Notes: generated from the sequence alone by a model not told the origin. Counted from the first letter of the stretch, positions 1-6,046 are shown. The stretch: DNA of 8,035 bases from an uncultured Flavobacteriales bacterium (GCA_946886545.1 CAMPIU010000124.1:1-8035), one strand, 5' to 3'. A program made the numbers and translations.

Positions 1-356
1 GGTAAAGACTTGCCTTCTTCATCAATACGCACAAAGGTCATGTTTGTATGAGTCACCAAATCCTGATTTCCTGTATAGACATTATGCTTACGGATTTCCA
101 TATACAGTTCAATAGAAGAATTTCCAAAACGCACCACTTTCCCGTATACCTTTAAAATAGCTCCGGATTTGACCGCTTTTTTGAAAACAAGCTCATCCAC
201 TTTAATCGTTACCATGTTGGGAGAATCACAAATCTGGGAGGCAAAAGAGCCTGCGGCATCATCAATCAATGACATCAATTTTCCACCAAACATATTGTTA
301 TGAATGCCTATGTCGAAGTCTTTACAGATATATGTGGTGATCAATTCCATTTCCAT
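1..356 (-). CDS. Acyl-CoA thioesterase, hotdog fold (partial, C-terminus outside window)
   Basis: Probable cytoplasmic thioesterase that hydrolyses acyl-CoA to free fatty acid and CoA. I translated the minus strand from ATG at 356; 118 codons stay open to the left edge, so only the C-terminal tail is missing. The hotdog core is visible: NNMFGGKLMSLIDDAAG (residues 20-36) corresponds to the helix start of YciA-type thioesterases, where the Asp of the GG-x-L/I-M-x-x-x-D pattern (here D32) is catalytic. It is followed by VTIKVDELVFKKAVKSG (49-65) and the strand pair near 68-90. The end, THTNMTFVRIDEEGKSLP, matches the family's usual closing strand of the form 'FV.vDe.Gk'. A second in-frame ATG at 350 would shorten it by two residues; neither has a Shine-Dalgarno sequence. 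It is transcribed divergently from the TPR-SpoIIE gene. The family call is firm; chain-length preference cannot be read from the sequence. Confidence 0.88.
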   Translation of the reverse strand, partial: MEMELITTYICKDFDIGIHNNMFGGKLMSLIDDAAGSFASQICDSPNMVTIKVDELVFKKAVKSGAILKVYGKVVRFGNSSIELYMEIRKHNVYTGNQDLVTHTNMTFVRIDEEGKSL

Positions 357-370
357 TGTGTTCAAAAAGT

Positions 371-392
371 GTTGCAACGCTTATACATAAGC
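371..392. repeat. Two adjacent short palindromes in the divergent spacer
   Basis: GTTGCAAC (371-378) is a perfect 8-base palindrome. It is followed directly by GCTTAT-AC-ATAAGC (379-392), an inverted repeat with 6-base arms and a 2-base centre. Both lie between the candidate -7 box at 406-413 and the thioesterase start, so they would be in the transcribed leader or cover the promoter's downstream side. They could be an operator for a dimeric regulator. No regulator is encoded nearby, and the arms are short enough for chance. Confidence 0.3.
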
Positions 393-405
393 TCTGGCGA
401 GGGCA

Positions 406-413
406 CAAAAATA
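406..413 (-). promoter_or_regulatory. Candidate Bacteroidota -7 box for the thioesterase gene
   Basis: On the minus strand these bases read TATTTTTG, a full match to the TAnnTTTG -7 consensus of the Bacteroidota primary sigma factor. The box lies 49 bases upstream of the ATG at 356, which leaves room for a leader of about 40 bases. No clear TTTG -33 element sits at the right spacing; TTTA about 15 bases upstream is the nearest. Such an A/T-rich octamer arises easily by chance, so this is only a candidate. Confidence 0.35.
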
Positions 414-475
414 ACGAGACTTCCGCTATAAATGGAAAAAATGGATGAAATGTTTTATTCGCTTTAACAAAGCTT

Positions 476-481
476 AGGAGG
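476..481 (+). promoter_or_regulatory. Strong Shine-Dalgarno AGGAGG selecting the TTG start at 487
   Basis: AGGAGG is a full complement to the usual anti-SD core and lies five bases before TTG at 487, an ideal distance. It lies 20 bases before the alternative in-frame GTG at 502, which is too far. An in-frame TAG at 475-477 rules out any earlier start. Strong SD motifs are uncommon in Bacteroidota, so its presence next to a non-ATG codon is informative for the start call. Confidence 0.5.
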
Positions 482-486
482 ATAAG

Positions 487-2466
487 TTGTATTATTGCGA
501 TGTGAAAAATTCCTTGCTCACTATTGCTTTAATGATCCTGTTTGTTCCGGTTTGGGGACAAACAAATCCCATTGATTCGGTTTACAAGCTTGGGAAAGCT
601 GAAAAAAACATCAAAAAGAAACTTCTTCTGCTTAACGAAGCCATTGCTCACGGTTGGTATTACGGCGACTATGACAAGGCGATCCGTTATGGGAAGGAAT
701 CACTGAAATTGGCCCAAAAGTACAAGAATGATTCGATTGCCAGCTTAATGGATAATAACATGGGAATCGCATACGATTATAAGGGCGATTATTCACAGGC
801 ACTCGAACATTTCTTTAAAGCTTTGCGTGTGGCAGAGCGGATCAAAGACCGGAATAACGAAGCATACATTCTTAGTAATATCGGATTGATCTACAACAAT
901 CAGGAACAATATGATAAGGCTCTGCAATACCATGAAAAATCGCTGAAAATACGACGTGAGCTTAAATTCAAAAGGGGAACTTCCGCATCGATCAATAACA
1001 TAGCTATTGTTTTCATGAACCAGGAAAAATATGAAAAAGCTATTGAGTATTATTATGAATCCTTAGCCATTGATATTGAGTTAAAAGACAGCCTAGGACT
1101 TGCTGATGATTACAATAACCTGGGCGTCTGTTACCAGCATAAGAAAGAGTTTGAAAAATCTGCATTTTACCAGCTCAAATCACTGGAAATCCGTGAAAAA
1201 ATGGGACAAAGCCTGGGAGTTGCGACTTCCAAATTGAACCTGGGAGTTTTGGCAGTAAAACGCGGAAAACTTGCAGAAGCGGAAAAATATCTGAACGAAT
1301 CCAAGGTCCTTGCACAAAAACTGGGCGCAAAAGAGACTTTGAAATCTGTTTATGAAAGTCTTTCCGAACTCGCTGAAAGAAGAGGTGATTTCGAAGCGGC
1401 TTATGAGTACCTGCATCAATTCAACGACATTGAAAAAGAATTGGCCGACGAGAACAATATTCGTAAGCAGACACAGGAAGAAATGAATTACCAGTTTGAT
1501 AAAGAGCGTGAAACACAACGTTTGAATCAGCTGAAAAAAGAACTGGAAAACAAAAAGAAACAGGAACAGGCACTGATCATCAATTGGGCAATTGCTATTG
1601 TAGGAATTTTGATTCTGGGTTTTTCGTTTATTCTATACCGTCGCTGGAACGAGGTGAAGAAGCAGAAGGTTATTATTGAAGAGAAAAACCGGCAGGTTGA
1701 AGAGAAAAATCACGAGATTCTGGATTCCATTAATTATGCAAAACGCATCCAGACTGCAATACTTCCTTCCTCTCAATTGCGGGCTAAAGTACTTCCTGAC
1801 CATTTCGTTTTATACGAACCAAAAGACATTGTTGCAGGAGATTTTTACTGGCTGGAAGAAACCAAAGATTCGATCATTTTTGCTGTTGCGGATTGCACCG
1901 GACATGGTGTTCCCGGAGCTATGATGAGTGTTGTTTGTCACAATGCTTTAAATCGCTCCGTGAAAGAATTCGGTTTAAGAAATCCCGGGGAAATCCTGGA
2001 CAAAACGAGAGAAATCATTGTGGATGAGCTTTCCAAAAACCAACAGGATGTTTCCGATGGAATGGATATTTCCTTGTGCACCTGGAATAAAAGCAACCAC
2101 GAAATAACTTGGGCCGGTGCCAACAATCCGCTTTGGATCTGGAAAAAAGAAAGCAAAGATATTGTCGAGATCAAACCGAACAAACAACCCATTGGAAAAC
2201 ACTTTGACATGCAGCCTTTCACCAGTCATTTGGTAGAAGTGGAAAAGGGCGACCGCATCTATTTGATCACCGATGGCTATGCCGATCAATTCGGCGGACC
2301 GGAATCGAAGAAATTCAAGACCAAAAACCTGAAAAATCTTCTGATTCAAATTTCGAATGAAAAGATCCATCAGCAAATTGATATTCTAAAGTCAACCTTC
2401 TTCCAATGGAAGGGCGAACTGGAACAGATCGATGATGTTTGTATTATGGGAATTGAGATCAACTAA
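487..2466 (+). CDS. TPR-repeat, membrane-anchored SpoIIE/PP2C-type serine phosphatase
   Basis: Probable signalling phosphatase that senses through a periplasmic TPR array and dephosphorylates a Ser/Thr-phosphorylated cytoplasmic protein, perhaps an STAS-type anti-sigma antagonist as for other SpoIIE/RsbU enzymes (inferred). Domains in order (659 residues from TTG 487): signal peptide about 1-25 ending VWGQ; seven TPR units about 50-320 in an exact 40-residue period, with N-N/x-x-G motifs at 90, 130, 170, 210 and 250; coiled coil 320-360; membrane helix about 363-384; second coiled coil 388-412; then the phosphatase. Likely metal-binding acidic residues are D452 in GDFYW, D469 in ADCTGHGVPGA, D596 in TDGYADQ, and D649 or D650 in IDDVCIMGIEI, so it looks active. 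No HAMP or GAF domain is present. The start is ambiguous: TTG 487 has a strong SD, while GTG 502 gives a cleaner signal peptide (MKNSLLTIALM). No partner STAS or anti-sigma gene is nearby. Confidence 0.9.
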   Translation: MYYCDVKNSLLTIALMILFVPVWGQTNPIDSVYKLGKAEKNIKKKLLLLNEAIAHGWYYGDYDKAIRYGKESLKLAQKYKNDSIASLMDNNMGIAYDYKGDYSQALEHFFKALRVAERIKDRNNEAYILSNIGLIYNNQEQYDKALQYHEKSLKIRRELKFKRGTSASINNIAIVFMNQEKYEKAIEYYYESLAIDIELKDSLGLADDYNNLGVCYQHKKEFEKSAFYQLKSLEIREKMGQSLGVATSKLNLGVLAVKRGKLAEAEKYLNESKVLAQKLGAKETLKSVYESLSELAERRGDFEAAYEYLHQFNDIEKELADENNIRKQTQEEMNYQFDKERETQRLNQLKKELENKKKQEQALIINWAIAIVGILILGFSFILYRRWNEVKKQKVIIEEKNRQVEEKNHEILDSINYAKRIQTAILPSSQLRAKVLPDHFVLYEPKDIVAGDFYWLEETKDSIIFAVADCTGHGVPGAMMSVVCHNALNRSVKEFGLRNPGEILDKTREIIVDELSKNQQDVSDGMDISLCTWNKSNHEITWAGANNPLWIWKKESKDIVEIKPNKQPIGKHFDMQPFTSHLVEVEKGDRIYLITDGYADQFGGPESKKFKTKNLKNLLIQISNEKIHQQIDILKSTFFQWKGELEQIDDVCIMGIEIN

Positions 2467-2472
2467 TTACGA

Positions 2473-2517
2473 ATGCCGAATTGTTTGAATAGTCGCTTAA
2501 AGCGATGATTCGGGCAT
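2473..2517 (+). terminator. Nested inverted repeat downstream of the TPR-SpoIIE gene, possible terminator
   Basis: An outer pair, ATGCCGAAT (2473-2481) with ATTCGGGCAT (2508-2517), is complementary apart from one extra base. It encloses a perfect inner pair TCGCTT-A-AAGCGA (2493-2505). Together they can fold as a stem with an internal loop and an inner hairpin starting seven bases after the stop codon. No run of T follows, so it is not a textbook intrinsic terminator. It could instead stabilise the mRNA 3' end or be a remnant of a small interspersed repeat. Confidence 0.35.
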
Positions 2518-2568
2518 CTCAGTCAATATCCGGAAGAAGATTGGAGAAATTCTGTTATTTTTCAGATT

Positions 2569-3210
2569 ATGAAATTTATGCTTACTCTTCTTTTATTGTT
2601 GCAATTCTTCACTTTAAGTGCACAGAAGTTGGTAAGCTATAAGGTACTTCCTTGTAATGAAACTATTGGTTTGAATTTTTACAAGAATCGTCTCATTACC
2701 AAATTTCAAAATTACGACACACTATACCTTCAAATAAGTTTTGTGGATAATTGTGGTATCCAATACAAAGGAAATATCGGAAACAAAAAGGACAGTATTA
2801 TCTTAAATTTTGAAAATATTTCAAAAGCCTATGTGGCATGTAATTGCCTTTTTTTCATGGACATTCTTATTTCAGAAGTAGCTGATACATCCAGCTGCAT
2901 TTATATCAACAATGAAGAATATTTATTTTCGGAAAAATATGTAGAGCTACCTCCAGAAACGATTCGCAAAAAAGAAATCAAAAACAGGATCAATCAAGAT
3001 GGATTAAAAGTTGGTTTATGGAAAACCACATCAAAAACAGGATCTTATGTTATTTCATTTTATGAAAATGGGATCGCTTATTGGAAGAAATTCTACAACA
3101 ACAATGGAAATTTAACAGGTGTTCAAGTGCGTTTTCAATTTGAAGAAGAAGCAACATACTATTCTATTGATTCTGAAGAGTATAAAAAAATGATTAGAGA
3201 GAATGATTAA
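2569..3210 (+). CDS. Exported protein of unknown function, A+T-rich, with a MORN-like C-terminal stretch
   Basis: I do not recognise a family. The N-terminus MKFMLTLLLLLQFFTLSAQ is a clear Sec signal peptide, probably cut after A18, so the protein is periplasmic or surface-exposed. Residues 20-125 look rich in beta strands and carry five cysteines (C29, C62, C91, C93, C110). Residues 142-182 (NQDGLKVGLWK, then SFYENG and YNNNGNLTG) resemble one or two degenerate MORN-type/YwqK-like repeats; this is a resemblance, not an assignment. The tail (191-213) is acidic to mixed-charge. The ATG at 2569 has no SD and sits right before the signal peptide. Nine 60-base lines counted by eye give about 31% G+C, against about 42% for three lines of the preceding gene, which hints at foreign or fast-evolving origin. 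Its stop overlaps the convergent hydroxylase gene by four bases. Confidence 0.8.
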   Translation: MKFMLTLLLLLQFFTLSAQKLVSYKVLPCNETIGLNFYKNRLITKFQNYDTLYLQISFVDNCGIQYKGNIGNKKDSIILNFENISKAYVACNCLFFMDILISEVADTSSCIYINNEEYLFSEKYVELPPETIRKKEIKNRINQDGLKVGLWKTTSKTGSYVISFYENGIAYWKKFYNNNGNLTGVQVRFQFEEEATYYSIDSEEYKKMIREND

Positions 3211-4010
3211 TCCGAAACATTCTTTCTCAAAAACCGTTTCTTAACAAACCCCGGAACCAAAGGCTCCACCAACTGCCCCAAATAATTCCTTGAAAATTCT
3301 TCCTTGATCCCAAATTGTTCCGGTTCATGGTCCGGGCAGACATAGGTTCCGAACAAAACATCCATTAAGGGTGAGATATTCGCATAATTTCCACGGTCGC
3401 GTTCCAGATCGTGATGCCAATGATGCAATGCCGGTGAGCCTATAATCTTTTGCAAAAAACCGATATTCAATCGCACATTACTATGAATATAAATTGCCCA
3501 AATCCCCCTGAATACAGCAATCATGGTAATCGCTTCCAAGTCGAAGCCCAATAAGAAAGCCGGGAGATTAATGATTCCGACAGTATAAATCGAATCGATC
3601 GGATGTTCCCTGTGTGCTGCCAACCAATCCATCGTTTCTGCCGTGTGATGCACTTTATGAAAACTCCATAGGAAATCCACCTTGTGTTGAAATCGATGTC
3701 CCCAGTAAATCAACAGATCGCTTAAAACGAGAACTTCCAAGCCTTGCAGCCAAATAGGCTGATGATGAACGAACAAGAGGTAAGAAAAGGAAAGTTGCCC
3801 TTGAATGAACTCGTTCAGATAGTAGAGGATCCAAATCACAAGGCTATTCCAAACCAAATATTGCCCGAAGAAATAACACAAATCCAAAAACCATTGTTTT
3901 CTAAAAAAAGCCTGTTTTTTGGCTGGAAATACGCGCTCCATAGGCACAAAGACCAATACCAAAAATAGAAAGCTAACTCCAGTTCCTAAAACCAATTCCA
4001 GCAACCACAT
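3207..4010 (-). CDS. Fatty acid hydroxylase / sterol desaturase family membrane enzyme
   Basis: Integral membrane di-iron oxygenase predicted to hydroxylate or desaturate a lipid (fatty acyl chain, sterol-like or carotenoid substrate; which one is not visible). The histidine clusters of the family are all present in 267 residues: HRFQH (105-109), HKVHH (118-122), H133 and H136 in AAHREHP, H176, and ALHHWHHD (H196, H197, H199, H200). Hydrophobic helices lie around 5-23, 43-64, 88-103 and 143-175, which would place the histidines on the cytoplasmic face. Length is normal and no key histidine is missing. The ATG at 4010 lies one base after the stop of the upstream small membrane gene. AAGAGGTGAT just before it supplies an SD-like GAGGTG that overlaps that stop, suggesting translational coupling. 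The C-terminus is convergent with the exported orphan protein. Confidence 0.9.
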   Translation of the reverse strand: MWLLELVLGTGVSFLFLVLVFVPMERVFPAKKQAFFRKQWFLDLCYFFGQYLVWNSLVIWILYYLNEFIQGQLSFSYLLFVHHQPIWLQGLEVLVLSDLLIYWGHRFQHKVDFLWSFHKVHHTAETMDWLAAHREHPIDSIYTVGIINLPAFLLGFDLEAITMIAVFRGIWAIYIHSNVRLNIGFLQKIIGSPALHHWHHDLERDRGNYANISPLMDVLFGTYVCPDHEPEQFGIKEEFSRNYLGQLVEPLVPGFVKKRFLRKNVSD

Positions 4011-4011
4011 A

Positions 4012-4389
4012 TCACCTCTTTTTTAATTGATGTTTCAATTGGGTTTTAAGAAATGAGGAAACCAGATCTGTTTGTGGTTCCTTAAATCTGACAAGCATCG
4101 ATTTTGAACTGCTGATAAAATGCTCGTTTCTAGAAGATAGGATATATATTGTATCAAAATTTTCCGGCTCAAATCCACCGGACAACTTTAGTTTTTGAAA
4201 CGTACTTAATCCATATTGTTTCTTAGAGACCGATTTCAATTCACTCCCCGCTCCTCCATTCGGATCTGAAAAATATTCCACCTCATTTTCGTTGGAAAAC
4301 AGATATCCTCCTTTGTGAAGTATAAAGCCGGAAATCATTGCAACAAACAAGGTCAAGGTCAAAATTTTGATTGGTGTTTTTGTTTTCAT
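4012..4389 (-). CDS. Small single-pass membrane protein of unknown function, coupled to the hydroxylase gene
   Basis: No family is recognised. From ATG 4389 it has 125 residues. It starts with a lysine-rich tip (MKTKTPIK), then one hydrophobic helix about 8-25, which is either a membrane anchor or an uncleaved signal, then a soluble domain of about 100 residues with a very basic end (KTQLKHQLKKR). The stretch SDPNGGAGSELKSVSKKQYG (41-60) is glycine/serine-rich. An upstream in-frame ATG at 4449 would add 20 residues (MNVFNFQAYNRITKISLNFR), but this bears no signal-like character, would bury the helix, and would leave only 15 bases to the divergent acetyltransferase start, so I prefer 4389. The TGA stop is one base from the hydroxylase ATG, so the two are almost certainly co-transcribed and perhaps functionally linked. 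It is a real gene judging by this packing, but its role is unknown. Confidence 0.72.
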   Translation of the reverse strand: MKTKTPIKILTLTLFVAMISGFILHKGGYLFSNENEVEYFSDPNGGAGSELKSVSKKQYGLSTFQKLKLSGGFEPENFDTIYILSSRNEHFISSSKSMLVRFKEPQTDLVSSFLKTQLKHQLKKR

Positions 4390-4444
4390 CCTGAAATTTA
4401 ACGATATCTTGGTGATTCTATTGTAAGCCTGAAAGTTAAAAACG

Positions 4445-4455
4445 TTCAATTTGAA
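4445..4455. repeat. Small inverted repeat TTCAA-T-TTGAA in the divergent spacer
   Basis: The 75-base spacer between the small membrane gene (start 4389) and the acetyltransferase gene (start 4465) contains TTCAATTTGAA, an 11-base near-palindrome ten bases before the acetyltransferase ATG. TCAATTTG within it is one mismatch from the TAnnTTTG -7 box, with TTG 22 bases upstream, so the same bases could be the plus-strand promoter with a very short leader. Either reading is weak because the region is strongly A+T-rich. Confidence 0.22.
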
Positions 4456-4464
4456 TTTAAACTA

Positions 4465-4971
4465 ATGAAAATCCTAGAAACTCCCCGTCTCTACCTCCGC
4501 GAAATGACATCGGAAGATGCTGAATCGGCTTATTTATTGAACCTGGATCCGGAAGTTATTCAATATACCGGTGACGATCCTTTTGAGAGCATTGAAGAAG
4601 CACGGGAGTTTTTGGAGAAATATGAATCTTATAAAAAATACGGATTTGGTCGTTGGGCTGTTATTCTTAAAGAAACCGACGAATATTTGGGTTGGTGCGG
4701 ATTGAAATACACTCCTGAATTGGATGAATTTGACATTGGTTACCGCTTAATGAAAAAATTCTGGGGTAAAGGATACGCAACGGAAGCTGCCGAAGTGTGT
4801 TTAAAACTTGGATTCGAACAATTCAACATGAAAACAATTGTAGGAAGAGTTATGCCGGCCAATTCGGCTTCTTTACGTGTACTTGAGAAAATTGGTTTAA
4901 CTTACCTTGAAAACCGGGTTACGGATGGAACCGAAGAAGTGATTTATGTCAAACACAAGTTAGAATTATGA
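4465..4971 (+). CDS. GNAT-family N-acetyltransferase (RimJ/RimL-like)
   Basis: Predicted cytoplasmic enzyme that transfers an acetyl group from acetyl-CoA to an amine on a protein N-terminus or small molecule. The 168 residues are the usual length. It opens with the RimJ-like LETPRLYLREMTSEDAE (4-20). The acetyl-CoA pyrophosphate loop (motif A) is YRLMKKFWGKGYATEAA (93-109), with the K-x-x-W-G-K-G-Y-A core. Motif B is ANSASLRVLEKIGL (132-145), with N133 and S136 in the conserved positions. GWCGLKY (76-82) is the preceding core strand. The ATG at 4465 has no SD; start choice is supported by the family N-terminus. It is the first gene of a tight three-gene unit and its TGA overlaps the next ATG (ATGA). 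The substrate cannot be deduced. Confidence 0.92.
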   Translation: MKILETPRLYLREMTSEDAESAYLLNLDPEVIQYTGDDPFESIEEAREFLEKYESYKKYGFGRWAVILKETDEYLGWCGLKYTPELDEFDIGYRLMKKFWGKGYATEAAEVCLKLGFEQFNMKTIVGRVMPANSASLRVLEKIGLTYLENRVTDGTEEVIYVKHKLEL

Positions 4972-5357
4972 CCGATCAAAAAGTAGACAAGTTCATTTCA
5001 AAACTGGAAGCAAACGAACAGGAATTTGTAAGCTATCTGAGAAATTTAGTTCTGAAAATTGAGACGGAAATTCACGAACAGATCAAATGGAATTCACCCA
5101 GTTTCTTTTACTCCGGTGAAATGAAGGCTTTTGATCCGAAAGAATACAAACGCGACTTGCTGGTATTGAATTTACACCGTGGAAAATTCCTCCTGGTCTT
5201 CCCTACCGGAGCAAAAATTGAAGATTCCATTTTGAAAGGAAAAAACTATCCTGACGGAAGAAAAATCCTTACAATTGAAAACCTGGAGGGTCTCAAAAAG
5301 ATCGAATCCTCTTTGAAAGACGGAATTTTGAACTGGATCAGTCAAATTGAAAAATAG
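4968..5357 (+). CDS. DUF1801 (YdhG/YdeI-like) domain protein
   Basis: Small soluble cytoplasmic protein of 129 residues, close to the length of single-domain DUF1801 proteins. The family signature is seen in IHEQIKWNSPSFFYSGEM (35-52) and in LHRGKFLLVFPTGAKI (69-84), with the ending ILNWISQI typical of the closing helix. The biochemical role of the family is poorly defined; a Bacillus member (Fra/YdhG) has been described as a frataxin-like iron chaperone, but that function should not be transferred here without further evidence. The ATG at 4968 overlaps the acetyltransferase stop by four bases, which implies translational coupling. DUF1801 genes often sit beside GNAT genes in small-molecule or stress loci, so joint expression is expected (inference). 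Confidence 0.88.
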   Translation: MTDQKVDKFISKLEANEQEFVSYLRNLVLKIETEIHEQIKWNSPSFFYSGEMKAFDPKEYKRDLLVLNLHRGKFLLVFPTGAKIEDSILKGKNYPDGRKILTIENLEGLKKIESSLKDGILNWISQIEK

Positions 5358-5362
5358 AATAA

Positions 5363-5983
5363 ATGAATAAAATCAGTAAAACCCTTTTATTTCTTTTAAT
5401 CGGGATATCATTTACAATGACATCTTGTGGTGAATCAACGAGGGAAAAAGCGAAAAGATCTGCTGGAACCGAACCAAAGGCTGAAGAACCTAAAAAAGAA
5501 ACAAATGAGATTTCCGTACCAAACGATTTCTTGATTGAAAACAAAGTCCTCCACACATTCTCAGATCCTTCCAAAAATGATGAATTCGGCATTATAATCA
5601 CCGGAAAAATTGTTCTCGGGGGAATAGTACTTTTATCAATTACCAGTTCCGAAGGGGAAAATCTGCTACGAGAAGAATTTGATGCGAACTATTTACTTGG
5701 ATATGATTTCACCGGCAACATTGATTCACAAAAAGAAACAGATGCCTTCATCAAAAAGCGCATCCGGGAGTTTTTCTCCGAAGACCGATTCAGCGTTCCT
5801 GCAATTGAAGAAGATATTGTTTTCGAGGATCAAAGCTATTATATCGACAAGGAAACCTGGGAAGAAGTAAAGGCAAACAAACAAGCTGTTGGTTTTTACT
5901 ATTTACTTGGCTCGGAAGATGGAAGACATATAGCCTTTTCAAAGAAAAAAAGGAAAGCCGTACTATTTTATAATTGCTGCTAA
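5363..5983 (+). CDS. Lipoprotein of unknown function
   Basis: The N-terminus is a lipoprotein signal: MNKISK, a hydrophobic core (8-17), then TMTSCGES with the lipidated cysteine at C22. A charged, lysine/glutamate-rich linker follows (24-48) and then a globular domain of about 155 residues beginning near VPNDFLIENK. The domain shows alternating strands (FGIIITGKIVLGGIVLLSI, 75-93), a basic helix (FIKKRIREFF, 129-138) and a late segment GFYYLLGSEDGRHIAFSKKK (177-196), ending in an unusual Cys-Cys (FYNCC). I recognise no named family. The ATG at 5363 lies five bases after the DUF1801 stop, so it is the third gene of that unit. No clear S-D-D/E-type surface export signal follows the cysteine, so a periplasm-facing location is more likely than surface display (inference). 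Confidence 0.85.
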   Translation: MNKISKTLLFLLIGISFTMTSCGESTREKAKRSAGTEPKAEEPKKETNEISVPNDFLIENKVLHTFSDPSKNDEFGIIITGKIVLGGIVLLSITSSEGENLLREEFDANYLLGYDFTGNIDSQKETDAFIKKRIREFFSEDRFSVPAIEEDIVFEDQSYYIDKETWEEVKANKQAVGFYYLLGSEDGRHIAFSKKKRKAVLFYNCC

Positions 5984-6015
5984 TTCTTTGGCAAACTACT
6001 TTTTAGTTAAGAATT
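5982..6015 (+). terminator. A/T-rich imperfect hairpin at the end of the GNAT-DUF1801-lipoprotein unit
   Basis: AATTCTT (5982-5988) pairs fully with AAGAATT (6009-6015). Inside, AACTA (5994-5998) pairs with TAGTT (6004-6008), leaving a five-base loop and a five-base bulge on the left side only. The left arm overlaps the lipoprotein stop codon. Pairing is almost all A-T and no T-run follows, so as a terminator it is weak. It is the only structure between the two plus-strand units. Confidence 0.28.
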
Positions 6016-6046
6016 CATAAACCCGCACACGAATAAAAATTAGTGG

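Noticed and set aside
426..432. TATAAAT as a sigma-70-like -10 box for the TPR-SpoIIE gene
   Set aside because: No fitting -35 or TTTG -33 element is present, and the Bacteroidota primary sigma factor does not favour this box; chance is likely in A+T-rich sequence.
1180..2376. Antisense open frames inside the TPR-SpoIIE gene (1180-1518, 1938-2222, 1975-2376 on minus; 1676-1924 on plus in another frame)
   Set aside because: All lie fully inside a well-supported coding region with clear domains. Their translations are low-complexity or Phe/Leu/Ser-rich with no motifs, as expected for shadow frames.
2554..2561. TATTTTTC as a -7 box for the exported orphan gene
   Set aside because: Its last base lies only about seven bases before the ATG at 2569, which leaves essentially no leader, and no -33 element is at the right distance.
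2992..3114. Toxin-antitoxin reading of the YwqK-like stretch in the orphan gene
   Set aside because: The protein has a Sec signal peptide and there is no partner toxin gene; the resemblance is limited to short G-x-W and ENG-type repeats.
3744..3968. Plus-strand open frame of 74 codons opposite the hydroxylase gene
   Set aside because: It is antisense to the N-terminal half of the hydroxylase, whose histidine motifs prove the minus strand is coding. It has no recognisable feature of its own.
4390..4449. N-terminal extension of the small membrane gene to ATG 4449
   Set aside because: The added 20 residues bury a typical Lys-rich membrane-signal start and nearly abut the divergent acetyltransferase start; ATG 4389 is more plausible.
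5338..5601. Minus-strand open frame over the DUF1801/lipoprotein junction
   Set aside because: It is antisense to the lipoprotein signal and linker and has no motif; the plus-strand unit explains this region.
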